Shown: one piece after another, positions 43,490-52,885 of the stretch
How the letters are laid out: every line of letters begins with the position of its first letter
Position numbering within the stretch: the stretch's first letter is position 1
Source: Hyphococcus aureus
Lineage (GTDB): Bacteria > Pseudomonadota > Alphaproteobacteria > Caulobacterales > Parvularculaceae
DNA length: 64,000 bases
Assembly: GCF_042643165.1 (NCBI RefSeq)
Contig: NZ_JBHRSH010000002.1
Location: forward strand, 1,357,874 to 1,421,873
Direction: 5' to 3'
Notes under the pieces: generated by a model
What the model was told of the DNA's origin: nothing
The model's input: the letters and a program-made list of their open reading frames with translations, nothing else
Databases searched by the model: none
Program-made: the position numbers and the translations under genes

Positions 43490-45313
43490 TCAGCCAAGGC
43501 TCAGCGCCACGCGAAAACCAACCGCCCGGTCGCGCACCGTTTGCGTGATGCGGCTGCGATTGGCTGAACGTAGCGCGGCGGGTTGCTGGTCTCGCCAGCT
43601 GCCGCCTCTGACAACCCGGCGCCCGCAATCGCCGGTCTTCACCGCAGAGCCATCAACCGGCGCCTCGGCGTAATTGTTGACATAACAATCCTCGACCCAC
43701 TCCGCCGCATTGCCGAGCATGCCGCGCAAGCCAAATGGATTGGGCGCAAGCTCTGCGCCCGGACGCGTAGCACCCATAGCGACATGCGAACGGTCAAACC
43801 GGTCGCCCCACCAGTAAGCAGTGCTCGTTCCACCGCGCGCAGCGTATTCCCATTCCGCTTCGGTCGGCAGCCGATAGGCTTTGCCGGTTTTCGCCGAGAG
43901 CCATTTCGCATAGGCGTTCGCGTCGCGCCATGAAATGAAAATCGCCGGGCGCCCTTCCCTGCCAAAGCCGGCATCGCCGGGCGTGTAGGCGCCGCACCCG
44001 CCATCATCCACGCAAGCCTGCCACTGCTCATGGGTCACTTCGGTTTCGCTCATGGCGAAAGGAGCGACGGTCACTTCGTGCAACGGCCCTTCATACCCCG
44101 CACGCCCGGGTTCACCGGCGGGCGAGCCCATCATGAAGGCGCCGCCCGGCAGCGTCGCCATCACCGGACAGTTCTCGCAATCTGAAAACGAAGACGGCTG
44201 CCCCGGTTCGGCGAGCGCAGTCTCTTCGACTACTGCAACTTCCGTATCAGGCGCCGCATCTGTTTCTTCCGTGAGGACGGCGATATCTTCACCTGCATCC
44301 TGCAAAGCGTCTTCAGTCCCTGCAAGCGCAACCTCTTCATCCGAATTGTCGAGCATGTCTGTTGTGTCGACAGACACATCTTCCACGACATCTTCTTCGG
44401 CCGGCGCATCCTGAATGACAGGTTCTTCTTGCGCTGGCGTCACCGCTGCGATTTTTGTTTCCGCGCTGGCGTCACTCTTCATGAATTGCATGGCGCCAAA
44501 AACGCCGCCGCCAATCACGAGCGCTGCGATCGCAACAATCGCAATCATGGCGCCGCCGCCAGATTTTTGTTTTGGCGCCGGTTGCGGCGCCGCGGCTTTG
44601 GCTGCCGCAGGTTTTCTTGCGGGTTGAGCCGGCGCCGGCGCAGCGCGTTGGATCGGGCGCGGTGTTGGTTGGGGCGCAGGCGCGGCGGGCGCCGACGGTT
44701 TGGGTTGGGCCGCGCGCTGCAACGCCGCGAGGCGGTTGCGCGCCAGATCGGCGAAATGTCCTTCGGGGTAACGCTTCAGATAGGCTTCGAAATCCGCGCG
44801 CTCAGTCCCGTCCTTGATGGACGTCCAGAACGTATTCTCAATCGTTACATCATTCTTGTTGTCGGAGGATGCGCCCGGCGACCCGGACGCCGATGGCGCC
44901 GCTGCGGGCGGAGCGACATCATGGTGGCCGACAGCATTTTTCACGCCTTGCATAAACAGGCGCCAGTTCGGATCGCTTCGGTCGCCTTGCCAGTTGACGA
45001 GGTCCGCCGTCTGCACAAGTTCGAACCGCAGGGGCCGCTCGCAGTGATCGATCATCGCGGGAACGAGTTTTGAGAACCGCTCGCCAACAGTCGCCTCAGC
45101 GCGCACCCATTTTGAGTTCACCGAACGCTGCGACCAGAGCACGACAACGGCGCCCGCTTCGCGCAGGTGCTTCTCTGTCACTTCATCATAAGATTCGCCT
45201 GCGCGGAGATTGGAGTCCCACCAGACATCCAATCCTTCCGCCTGCAGCGCATCCGCGATCATCCTCGCCCGAAACTGATCTTCCCGGTTATAGGAGATAA
45301 ATATATGCGTCAC
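43490..45313 (-). CDS. Membrane-anchored TIR domain protein with C-terminal FGE-sulfatase domain
   Basis: The 607-residue protein has an N-terminal TIR domain (about 1-135: THIFISYNREDQFRARMIAD, VWWDSNLRAGESY). The SKWVRAE segment places a Glu (residue 73) where NAD-hydrolysing TIR domains carry their catalytic Glu. A Pro/Ala-rich linker, one membrane helix (about 253-278) and an acidic linker follow. The formylglycine-generating-enzyme/SUMF1 domain (about 385-607) has LPGGAFMMGS, FISWRDANAYAKWLS, YRLPTEAEWEYAARGG and VVRGGSWRDQ. TIR would be cytosolic and FGE periplasmic by this topology. FGE-like domains often act as sensors rather than enzymes in such fusions. Confidence 0.9.
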   Translation of the reverse strand: MTHIFISYNREDQFRARMIADALQAEGLDVWWDSNLRAGESYDEVTEKHLREAGAVVVLWSQRSVNSKWVRAEATVGERFSKLVPAMIDHCERPLRFELVQTADLVNWQGDRSDPNWRLFMQGVKNAVGHHDVAPPAAAPSASGSPGASSDNKNDVTIENTFWTSIKDGTERADFEAYLKRYPEGHFADLARNRLAALQRAAQPKPSAPAAPAPQPTPRPIQRAAPAPAQPARKPAAAKAAAPQPAPKQKSGGGAMIAIVAIAALVIGGGVFGAMQFMKSDASAETKIAAVTPAQEEPVIQDAPAEEDVVEDVSVDTTDMLDNSDEEVALAGTEDALQDAGEDIAVLTEETDAAPDTEVAVVEETALAEPGQPSSFSDCENCPVMATLPGGAFMMGSPAGEPGRAGYEGPLHEVTVAPFAMSETEVTHEQWQACVDDGGCGAYTPGDAGFGREGRPAIFISWRDANAYAKWLSAKTGKAYRLPTEAEWEYAARGGTSTAYWWGDRFDRSHVAMGATRPGAELAPNPFGLRGMLGNAAEWVEDCYVNNYAEAPVDGSAVKTGDCGRRVVRGGSWRDQQPAALRSANRSRITQTVRDRAVGFRVALSLG

Positions 45314-45441
45314 GGCTTGCGCCTCCCTCGCGGCTTCTTTTAAATCATCCGCTTAACAATTGAAAGTGTTGATTTTTAGAGAAAAATCACCCCCTATCGA
45401 GCCGCAGAACAGAATACAAAATAGGACGGAAGGCCGGTTTA

Positions 45442-46533
45442 ATGGCGTATGTTTTCAACACGGATCTTCTCCTGAACGACCCCGATCAGGAGGAGGCCCG
45501 CAAAGAGTTTCCGAACATCTTCTTTGCGCTGAACAATCCGGAACTAAGGGCCGCCTTCCGACCCTTTGACGAACGCGCCAACACCGCCAAGGCGCGCAGC
45601 CGGAAATGGGGCGTTTTCGCCGTCCTGCTGGCGACGGGCGCCCTGTTGCTCGCGGGTGGTGAAATGCTGTTTCACGACCTGCCCAAAGGCCAGGTTCGCA
45701 CCCTCGCTGCGATTGGCGGCATCGCCGGCATCGCCAGTGTCCTGATCGGCGTGTTCGGCATCATGTTCCGGGAGCGGAAAATGCGCTGGCTCGCTGACCG
45801 TCTGGCGACAGAGCGCATTCGCCAGTTTCACTTTCAGTCATTCGTGTTCGGCGTCAATGACATTCTTAAAGGCGCACGCGACAAGACCGCCGCCGACGCC
45901 TTTGTCACAAACCGCACCGCCAAATTTTCCAAATTCGAAGCCAATGTCCTGTCGACTGTCGATGACAAACTAAAAGAAATCGTTCATCACGATCACGACG
46001 AAGAGGGTCTTCTGTTCGAAGACGAGCAGTCCCCCGCACCTGAATCCGACCCCAATCTTGATGAATATTTCCGGGCCTATGTGCTGTTCCGCTTCGACCG
46101 GCAGATCAGCTATTGCAACCTGATCTTACGCGAGGGTGAAGGTTTCTGGAAACATGCGCCAAGCCAGCAGGCCAAAATATTGGGCGGCGTCGCGCTGGCT
46201 TGCGTCTTCGGCATCTTGCTGTTGCACGGGCTGGTTTTCTTCGGCGCCATCGCCAATATCGCCTGGATGAAAGGCCCGCTCGTCCATGTTTTCGCCATCT
46301 GGGCCGCCATCGTCGCGCTTTCCGCCAGAACCTTTGAGGAAGGCTTTCAGCCCGAGCGCGAAATTGAACGAATGCGCCAATACAGGCTGGCCTTAAAACG
46401 CATTTATGCGCGCTTTCAAAAGGCGCCGAATGTGGACGCGAAAATCGCAGCGATGATCGATCTCGAAAAACTGAGTTACGAGGAGATGGTTCTCTTCCTG
46501 AAAGGAAATTACGAAGCCGAGTTTATCATGTAA
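45442..46533 (+). CDS. Membrane protein resembling SLATT/DUF4231 effectors
   Basis: The 363-residue protein has two close membrane helices (about 55-78 and 87-109) followed by a basic amphipathic segment RERKMRWLADRLATERIRQF, which resembles the post-helix signature of SLATT/DUF4231 membrane proteins. A soluble middle part with HHDHDEE follows, and then a second helix pair (about 245-270 and 278-297) again followed by a charged helix with ERMRQYRLALKRIY. The duplicated layout suggests two SLATT-like units. It is divergent from the TIR-FGE gene (128 bp) and is followed after 27 bp by a K+ channel gene. The family assignment is by pattern only. Confidence 0.6.
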   Translation: MAYVFNTDLLLNDPDQEEARKEFPNIFFALNNPELRAAFRPFDERANTAKARSRKWGVFAVLLATGALLLAGGEMLFHDLPKGQVRTLAAIGGIAGIASVLIGVFGIMFRERKMRWLADRLATERIRQFHFQSFVFGVNDILKGARDKTAADAFVTNRTAKFSKFEANVLSTVDDKLKEIVHHDHDEEGLLFEDEQSPAPESDPNLDEYFRAYVLFRFDRQISYCNLILREGEGFWKHAPSQQAKILGGVALACVFGILLLHGLVFFGAIANIAWMKGPLVHVFAIWAAIVALSARTFEEGFQPEREIERMRQYRLALKRIYARFQKAPNVDAKIAAMIDLEKLSYEEMVLFLKGNYEAEFIM

Positions 46534-46560
46534 GGCAAACCCGGCGACGAAAGGCAATCC

Positions 46561-47325
46561 ATGACCTTCCGCCAACACCTTCATCGCCAGCTCGATCCCG
46601 AAGCCTGGCCGGGACATGGACTGTCGCCGGTCAACTGGTGCGTTTTCGTGCTCATCTGGCTGTCGATCGTCTTCGGCGTCGCCGCAACGGAGCCGGCCGT
46701 CGCCAGCTGGCTCGGCAGGAAGCTTCGGCTCATCGATCATTTTCTGCTCGCGCTTTTCGCTGTCGAATATGCGGGCCGCCTGGCGGTATGCGGCCTCAAT
46801 CCAAAATTCCGCGGGCCTCGCGGGTTCCTGCGCTACGTCGCAACGCCTGCCTCCATCGCCGACCTTGTCGTCATCCTGCCTTTATTGCTGCCGACGCCGC
46901 CCACCTGGCTGCTCATCTTCCGGCTGTTGCGCATTTTACGCTTGCTGCGTCTCGCCGCCATGCCGCACATCCACACCGCCTTGCGCGAGTTTTACGAAGC
47001 TCTCGCCGCAAAGCGCTTTGAACTGATCTTCACGCTGTTTCTCGGCGTCATCTTGATCCTGCTTTCATCAACAACGCTCTATCTTGTCGAAAGAGGGCTT
47101 CAGCCGGAAATTTTCGGATCGATCCCCAAAGCCATGTGGTGGAGCGTCGTCACCTTTACGACGGTCGGCTATGGCGACGCCGTGCCGATCTCAACGCTCG
47201 GAAAATTTTGCGCCGGGCTGTACGCTATCCTCGGGCTTGGCCTTGTAGCCATGTTGACCGGCGTGATCGCTTCGGCGCTCAGCTATGCGGCGGAACTGCA
47301 TGTCCAAAATAAGAATGTTGATTGA
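46561..47325 (+). CDS. Voltage-gated-type potassium channel (ion transport family)
   Basis: The 254-residue protein has six membrane helices. The fourth helix carries regularly spaced arginines (IFRLLRILRLLRLAAM), and the pore has TTVGYGDAVPIS, the K+ selectivity filter. This is the classic Kv-like bacterial channel layout. It starts 27 bases after the SLATT-like gene and is probably co-transcribed with it. It may set membrane potential or serve as an effector with its neighbour. Confidence 0.93.
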   Translation: MTFRQHLHRQLDPEAWPGHGLSPVNWCVFVLIWLSIVFGVAATEPAVASWLGRKLRLIDHFLLALFAVEYAGRLAVCGLNPKFRGPRGFLRYVATPASIADLVVILPLLLPTPPTWLLIFRLLRILRLLRLAAMPHIHTALREFYEALAAKRFELIFTLFLGVILILLSSTTLYLVERGLQPEIFGSIPKAMWWSVVTFTTVGYGDAVPISTLGKFCAGLYAILGLGLVAMLTGVIASALSYAAELHVQNKNVD

Positions 47326-47331
47326 GAGACC

Positions 47332-47351
47332 CGGCAAATCGCATTTTGCCG
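47332..47351. terminator. Weak hairpin between convergent genes
   Basis: CGGCAAA and TTTGCCG form a 7-bp stem with a six-base loop between the K+ channel gene and the convergent oxidoreductase gene. There is no proper T-run, so terminator function is doubtful. Confidence 0.3.
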
Positions 47352-47365
47352 TTCCCTAGCCCGCG

Positions 47366-48694
47366 TCATATCCCCGGTCCGGGGTCGATCTTTGAACCAT
47401 CCTTAAACCGGGCGAACCGGAAACGCTTGAGATCGTAACGCGGCGCCTGGCCGTCAATCATCTCCGCCATGACCTTGCCCGCGCCCGGTCCGATGCCAAA
47501 GCCATGGCCGCTAAAGCCGGTCGCGATAAAGAGTCCTTTAGGAGCGCGAAGCTCATCCATCACCGGCACCACATCGGGCATGGCGTCGATCATGCCCGCC
47601 CAGCTTTCGATGAAAGCCGCGTCGCGCAAGGCGGGAATTCTGTCGTTGAGATGCGTCCGCATCTTTTGAAGCACTGATTGCGAGGGCGCCGGGTTCAGGA
47701 CACGCGTTTTTTCAAATGGCGTCGCCTCCTCGCCGCCCCAGCGCGGGCGGGGGAAAAGCGCCTGCGTCGGATCGGCCCCCAAGCCGAACCGCAATTCGCT
47801 GGCGCTTTTGAGCGCTGGGAGAAAACTTGCGCCATACCGGAAGCTGCTGGCGCCGATCAGATGCTCCGTAATGGCGCTTGCAATTGTGTATCCGCCATCC
47901 TCTCGCCGCCGGATAAAAATATCTTTCGCGCCCGCCGCCCCGTCAAAAACCGACGCCGCCGGCGCGGTGCGCGCAACGGTTCCGCGTACCGCAAGCTGCG
48001 GCAGGTCGACGCCCAGATTGCCGAGAAACATGTTCGACCAGGCGCCCGCCGCGCACAAAACAGCCCCGGCCTTGACCGCGCCATTTTCCGTAACGACGCC
48101 TGTGACACGTCCGTTTTGCACATCGATCGTACGGACCGCGCACCGTTCGCGAATCGAAACCCCCGCCCCCTGCGCCGCGCGCGCAATTGCGGGAACCGCC
48201 GTAAACGGCTCGGCGCGTCCGTCGCTCGGCGTGATCATCGCGCCTTTCCATGCGCCTTGCGCAGCCGGAAAAACATCAGCGATGTCACCCGGCGAAAGCA
48301 GCTTCGTATCGAGCTGGTTCGCCTTTGCAATGTCTAACCAGCCTTCACAAAACGCCATCTCGTCGTCGGTTTCAGCAAGCTCGATAATGCCGCGCCGTTG
48401 AAAGCCGATATCCGGACCCAGCTCTTCACCGAACGCTTCCCACAAGCGGAGACTTTCGATGGCGATTGGCGTTTCCGCTTCGTCGCGGCCATTGACCCGC
48501 ACCCACCCCCAATTGCGGCTTGATTGCTCTCCGGCGATCCGCCCCTTGTCGCAAATCAGAACTCTGCGCCCGCTTTTGGCGAGAAACCACGCAGTCGTAA
48601 CGCCGATGACGCCGCCGCCGATAATCGCGACATCGACTTCATCCGGAAGGTCGTCATGAAACGTCACCGGCGACTGATCTGAAAAGAGAAACAA
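47366..48694 (-). CDS. DadA/DAO-family FAD-dependent amine oxidoreductase
   Basis: The 442-residue protein has the Rossmann FAD motif VAIIGGGVIGVTTAWFLAKSG (GxGxxG), SSRNWGWVRVNG, VLCAAGAWSN and a C-terminal FIATGFSGHGFGIGPGAG. These are marks of DAO-family oxidases such as D-amino-acid, sarcosine or dimethylglycine dehydrogenases. It starts 12 bases after the stop of the Rieske oxygenase gene, so the two form an operon. A sequential oxidative N-demethylation is a reasonable guess, but the substrate is unknown. Confidence 0.9.
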   Translation of the reverse strand: MFLFSDQSPVTFHDDLPDEVDVAIIGGGVIGVTTAWFLAKSGRRVLICDKGRIAGEQSSRNWGWVRVNGRDEAETPIAIESLRLWEAFGEELGPDIGFQRRGIIELAETDDEMAFCEGWLDIAKANQLDTKLLSPGDIADVFPAAQGAWKGAMITPSDGRAEPFTAVPAIARAAQGAGVSIRERCAVRTIDVQNGRVTGVVTENGAVKAGAVLCAAGAWSNMFLGNLGVDLPQLAVRGTVARTAPAASVFDGAAGAKDIFIRRREDGGYTIASAITEHLIGASSFRYGASFLPALKSASELRFGLGADPTQALFPRPRWGGEEATPFEKTRVLNPAPSQSVLQKMRTHLNDRIPALRDAAFIESWAGMIDAMPDVVPVMDELRAPKGLFIATGFSGHGFGIGPGAGKVMAEMIDGQAPRYDLKRFRFARFKDGSKIDPGPGI

Positions 48695-48706
48695 ACCTCG
48701 CCTCGC

Positions 48707-49852
48707 TCAAGCGTCTTTTATATGCGCGGCGAGATAGCGCCTTATATCGAGGCTTTCGTCTTCCATGGGCGCATAATAGCCATGCTCATGCGACGCAGAA
48801 CTCATTCCCTGTTGCACCCTTTCGCAGACGGCCCAGTCCTGGCGATTGGTTATGTCCCAGAAGTCGACGGCGTCGGCGGGCTCGAAATCGCCGCGCGCCA
48901 TTTCATCCGGCGCGAACAGAAACCGCACATCAACGCGCGTCAGGTTTGGCGCCAGCGGCCAGAGAATGAACGCCGCCCCATGATCCGCGCTCATGGACAG
49001 CAACAGGTTCGGATAGATCAGCTCGCCCTTGTGCAGGACTTTTTCCTTTTCGCTCAAACCCTCAAACGGCTTGCGGTTCGTCGTTCCCGTGAAAGTGTAG
49101 GTCCAGGCGCCTTCACGATGGGGAACGCCTTCTTCCCAGTCGAGGCCCAGCCCGGCGCCGGCGCGGAACACCGGCACCACATTGCACAGCTCCGGATGAA
49201 CGCCGCCGCAGTGGTAACATTCATTGTAGTTCTCAGCGATGACTTTCCAGTTCGCGGCCACGTCATAGCTGATCGCCCGCGCTGTTTTCAGCCGCGCCAG
49301 CGGATAATTGCCGAGGCGGCGCGGCGCCGGGCCGATGTCATCTTCACCAAGCGTGCGCGAAACCACGTCGCCGTCACCAGGTTCGAGCTTCAGGAAGATA
49401 AATCCGCCCCACACCGCAATTCCTGCGGGGCGAAGGCTAAACGCCGCCGGATCGAACCCTTCGGTTTCCATAACATGCGGCGCATTTACAAGCCGCCCGT
49501 CGAGGCCATATGTCCATTGATGATATGGGCAGCGGATAAACTCACCCATGGCGCCGCCGCGAAGCGACAGCCCCCATTTCGAATCATCGGCGCAAATGCG
49601 CGCGCCGCGATGGCGGCAGACATTGTAATGCGCACGCAACGAACCGTCTTTGAGCCGCGCGACAATGATACTTTCGCCGAATAGCTCCATAATTTTCGTT
49701 GATCCTTGCTCCTCAACCTCTTCCTCGCGGCCGGCGCAGACCCAGCTGCGTGCGAACAGCTCCCTGCGCTCGCGTTCGAACATTTTGGAATCCGTATAGA
49801 AACTACTCGGCAAGGAATGTTCTAATTCGGCTGGCTTTTCCTCTTGAGGCAT
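48707..49852 (-). CDS. Rieske non-haem iron oxygenase, alpha subunit
   Basis: The 381-residue protein has a Rieske [2Fe-2S] centre (CRHRGARIC and CPYHQWTYG) and a catalytic domain with ENYNECYHCGGVHPEL, which supplies the iron-binding His pair. It belongs to the choline monooxygenase / glycine-betaine or stachydrine demethylase side of the family. No reductase gene is seen beside it. The ATG at 49852 is chosen; a GTG at 49870 is an alternative. It forms an operon with the DadA-like oxidase and is divergent from the phytoene-dehydrogenase-like gene. Confidence 0.92.
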   Translation of the reverse strand: MPQEEKPAELEHSLPSSFYTDSKMFERERRELFARSWVCAGREEEVEEQGSTKIMELFGESIIVARLKDGSLRAHYNVCRHRGARICADDSKWGLSLRGGAMGEFIRCPYHQWTYGLDGRLVNAPHVMETEGFDPAAFSLRPAGIAVWGGFIFLKLEPGDGDVVSRTLGEDDIGPAPRRLGNYPLARLKTARAISYDVAANWKVIAENYNECYHCGGVHPELCNVVPVFRAGAGLGLDWEEGVPHREGAWTYTFTGTTNRKPFEGLSEKEKVLHKGELIYPNLLLSMSADHGAAFILWPLAPNLTRVDVRFLFAPDEMARGDFEPADAVDFWDITNRQDWAVCERVQQGMSSASHEHGYYAPMEDESLDIRRYLAAHIKDA

Positions 49853-49931
49853 TGCAAAGTCCACGTTCACAAGACCCGCCCACCTTCACCCGCAAAATGC
49901 AAACTGTCCATAGATAAAGAGGACCGGCCCT

Positions 49932-51539
49932 GTGACCGCGACGGCAACCAAGTCGACTTATGACGCAATCATTGTGGGCGGCGGACATAACGGGCTGACC
50001 GCCGCCGGCTATCTTGCGCGCGCCGGTTTATCGGTGCTGGTGCTGGAGCGGCGCGGCGTTGTCGGCGGCGCCGCCGTCACCGAAGAGGTCATGCCCGGCT
50101 GCCGCGTTTCTTCCTGCTCCTATATAGCCTCGATGCTGACGCCGTCGGTCATTCGCGATCTCGACCTTGCGCGCTATGGGTTGAGAATGGTTCCTTGCGA
50201 TCCCGCGCTCAACATGCCTGTCGCCGATGGACGCCTGGTGCGGCTCTGGGCTGACGCCGAAAGAACGGCGAGCGAATTGCGCCCCTATTCGGCGCGGGAC
50301 GCCGAGACCTATATCCGTGTTGATGCAGAACTGAAAAAACTGGCGCGTTATCTTCAGCCGTTTTTTCTGGAGCCGCCGCCCAATCTCGCCGCCAAAGGCG
50401 TCGATCGCGCCTTTGAATTCATGCGACTGGTGAAACGCTTCTGGAATCTTTCCGGCGCCGACGCGGCAGCTATGGTGCGGTTTCTCACGGGCTCGCTTGG
50501 CGATTTTCTCGACCGCCATTTCGAGGCGCCGGAGACAAAGCGTCTTTTCCTTGGAAATAATGTCTATGGAAAACATGGCGGCCCTTATGACGCGGGCTCG
50601 ACGCTGGGTCTTCTGTTCCATCTGTTGTCAGGCGGCGACCATGGCGTGCAAGGCTTTACGGGGCATGTGATCGGCGGCATGGGCGCGGTCACCGGCGCGC
50701 TGGCGCAATCGGCGCGCGACAAGGGCGCAGATATTCTGACCCATGCCGAAGTGGCGGAAATCCGCATCAAAAACGGCGCCGCGACCGGCGTCGCGCTTCA
50801 AGATGGGCGTGAATTTTCAGCAGCCTCTATTCTTTCCAACGCCGATCCCAAACGCACCTTCCTCGGCATGGTCGAGGCGCGCGCGCTTGATGCTGAGTTC
50901 CGCGCCGATGTCGCCGCGATCCGCATGGCGGGTCCGGCGGCGAAGGTGAATATGGTGCTGTCGGAACGGCCGGAGATCAAAGGCCTGCCGCAGGATGCCA
51001 GCCCCGCGGAGCGTGCTGTCCTCTCCATCATGGACGACCTTGAAGACGTGCAGCGGCTTTATGACAAGGCGAAATTCGGCGAGCTGTCAGACGATCTCTG
51101 GGTCGATTGCGTGTTTCCAAGCGAAGTCGACCCGACCCTGTGCCCGCCGGACAAATTCATGGCGACCTGTTTCGTCCAGTATGTGCCATGGGACATTCGC
51201 GGAAGCGACTGGAACGAGAAACGCGAAGCCCTGGGCGATCGCGTTATCGAACTGATCGGCCGCTGCGCTCCGAATGTTCCCAACAGCGTTATCGGACGAA
51301 AAGTGCTGACGCCGCTGGACCTGCAGGAAACCTATGGCCTGACGGAAGGCAATATTTTCCACGGCGATCTCAATATCGGTCAGCTCTTTTTCATGCGGCC
51401 GACGCCGGAATGGTCGCAATATAAAACACCTATCCGCGGCCTTTATCTGTGCGGCGCGGGCGCTCATCCGGGCGGCGGCGTCACCGGCGCGCCGGGCCGC
51501 AACGCCGCCATGACAGTATTAAAGCAGCGCCGCCCTTAA
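49932..51539 (+). CDS. Phytoene-dehydrogenase-like FAD oxidoreductase
   Basis: The 535-residue protein starts at a GTG behind AAAGAGGA. It has YDAIIVGGGHNGLTAAGYLARAG, LVLERRGVVGGAAVTEE, GGMGAVTGALAQSARDKGAD and a C-terminal GAGAHPGGGVTGAPGRNAA, as in the COG1233 group of CrtI-like proteins. Despite the name, most members outside carotenoid clusters act on other substrates, and no carotenoid gene is seen here. It is divergent from the Rieske operon. Its stop overlaps the stop of the convergent MFS gene by four bases. Confidence 0.92.
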   Translation: MTATATKSTYDAIIVGGGHNGLTAAGYLARAGLSVLVLERRGVVGGAAVTEEVMPGCRVSSCSYIASMLTPSVIRDLDLARYGLRMVPCDPALNMPVADGRLVRLWADAERTASELRPYSARDAETYIRVDAELKKLARYLQPFFLEPPPNLAAKGVDRAFEFMRLVKRFWNLSGADAAAMVRFLTGSLGDFLDRHFEAPETKRLFLGNNVYGKHGGPYDAGSTLGLLFHLLSGGDHGVQGFTGHVIGGMGAVTGALAQSARDKGADILTHAEVAEIRIKNGAATGVALQDGREFSAASILSNADPKRTFLGMVEARALDAEFRADVAAIRMAGPAAKVNMVLSERPEIKGLPQDASPAERAVLSIMDDLEDVQRLYDKAKFGELSDDLWVDCVFPSEVDPTLCPPDKFMATCFVQYVPWDIRGSDWNEKREALGDRVIELIGRCAPNVPNSVIGRKVLTPLDLQETYGLTEGNIFHGDLNIGQLFFMRPTPEWSQYKTPIRGLYLCGAGAHPGGGVTGAPGRNAAMTVLKQRRP

Positions 51540-52792
51540 TTCGCGCGCCCGAGGCGGCGCAAAAGATGCATCGCGACGCCGCCGCAAACGCATAGCGCTG
51601 TGATGAAGCCAAAGAAATAGCGGTATCCAGCCTCGCCGGGAAACGCGTCAAGCAGCGCCCCGCCCACGAGCGGCATGAACACGTCAGGCGTGAAGGCGAT
51701 GACGGAAATGATCCCCGTCGCTGTTCCCGTCACTGCCGCCGGAACGCCGCACTCTTCGAGGAGCGCGAAATAAATCCCCCTCAAAGCGAAGATCGCGATG
51801 GACGCGATTGCGATGTTAAAGATCATCAGAGCGATCATGGCCTCGCCGCCAGGCATCAAGACGAAACCGAGAAAACTTACGGTGAGAACGACAATGCCAA
51901 TAGCCACCGCTTTGGAGACGCCGATGCGATCAGCCGCAAAACCGGCAATGGCGGCGGCGGCGGGTTTGAGCCAGACCTTGCCTGCGCCAATAGCACCTGC
52001 GGCGACAGCGCTCATGAAAAAAACATCCGATGCGTAAGGCGTGAAATAATAGGCGCCCCAATATGCGCCGTAAACGGAGAGAATGACAAAACCGATGAGC
52101 CAGACATGGGGCATCTTTAACACCCGCAAAAATGTCGCGAGATCCGGCGCTGCGCCTATCGGCGTCGACAGCCCCGGCTTGATCACCAGAAACGCTGCGA
52201 CGCCGAGAATAATATGCAAAACTGAATACTGAATAATGATCTGGCTGAAGGCCCGCGTGTCGCCGCCAAGTTGTGCGAAGATCGCCAGAAAAATCGAATA
52301 ACACGCCGCTTCCGACACGCCGCGTCCCGCCTCCAGCATGCCGAAGGCCTTGCCCTGTTCGGCGCTCGACGCCCAGTCGCGCGTCGCCTTTATCAGCGCG
52401 CCCCACATCATGCCGGTGACCGTGACGCCCCAAAGCGCATGGATGGCGATGGCGACCGGGTAAGACGGGAACGTCGCGAACGCAAACCCCAACAGGCCAG
52501 TAGAGACAAGCGAGCCGGAAATCAGAAGGCGCGAGGGAACGCGGTCGGCGATCCACCCGCCCGGCATGTAAGCAAGCATGGACGCAAAGCCGAAAGTCGC
52601 CATCAGAACGCCCGACTGCGAATGCGTCAGGCCCAGCGCTTCACGCAAGGGGTCGTAGTAAATCTCCCGCAGGAAGGGCAGCAGGTAAATGACCGCGCCG
52701 GAAAGTCCCAGCACCGCCATGACAATCCATCGCGAGAGAATTGATTCGCCTTTGGGCGACATTGCTCCATCCGACCGATCCCGCGCCGCCAT
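51536..52792 (-). CDS. Major facilitator superfamily transporter
   Basis: The 418-residue protein has 12 predicted membrane helices. The loop after helix two (GGWIADRVPSRLLI) is the MFS motif A equivalent, and GAPS-like sequence follows in helix five. The substrate is unknown. Its position next to the Rieske and DadA-like genes suggests uptake of an organic compound used by that group. The first ATG at 52792 is used; 52762 is a weaker choice. Confidence 0.9.
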   Translation of the reverse strand: MAARDRSDGAMSPKGESILSRWIVMAVLGLSGAVIYLLPFLREIYYDPLREALGLTHSQSGVLMATFGFASMLAYMPGGWIADRVPSRLLISGSLVSTGLLGFAFATFPSYPVAIAIHALWGVTVTGMMWGALIKATRDWASSAEQGKAFGMLEAGRGVSEAACYSIFLAIFAQLGGDTRAFSQIIIQYSVLHIILGVAAFLVIKPGLSTPIGAAPDLATFLRVLKMPHVWLIGFVILSVYGAYWGAYYFTPYASDVFFMSAVAAGAIGAGKVWLKPAAAAIAGFAADRIGVSKAVAIGIVVLTVSFLGFVLMPGGEAMIALMIFNIAIASIAIFALRGIYFALLEECGVPAAVTGTATGIISVIAFTPDVFMPLVGGALLDAFPGEAGYRYFFGFITALCVCGGVAMHLLRRLGRAN

Positions 52793-52885
52793 TGATATAG
52801 TCCGATCTTTCCATGCAGCGCTGGCGAGCCGCGTCCGCCGATTGAGAGAGACAATCCAGCGGATGATAAGGCCGTCCCGGGCTAA

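Noticed and set aside
49932..51539. Carotenoid biosynthesis (CrtI) role for the phytoene-dehydrogenase-like gene
   Set aside because: No crtB, crtE or other carotenoid gene is nearby and the COG1233 family is functionally broad, so a specific carotenoid role is not supported.
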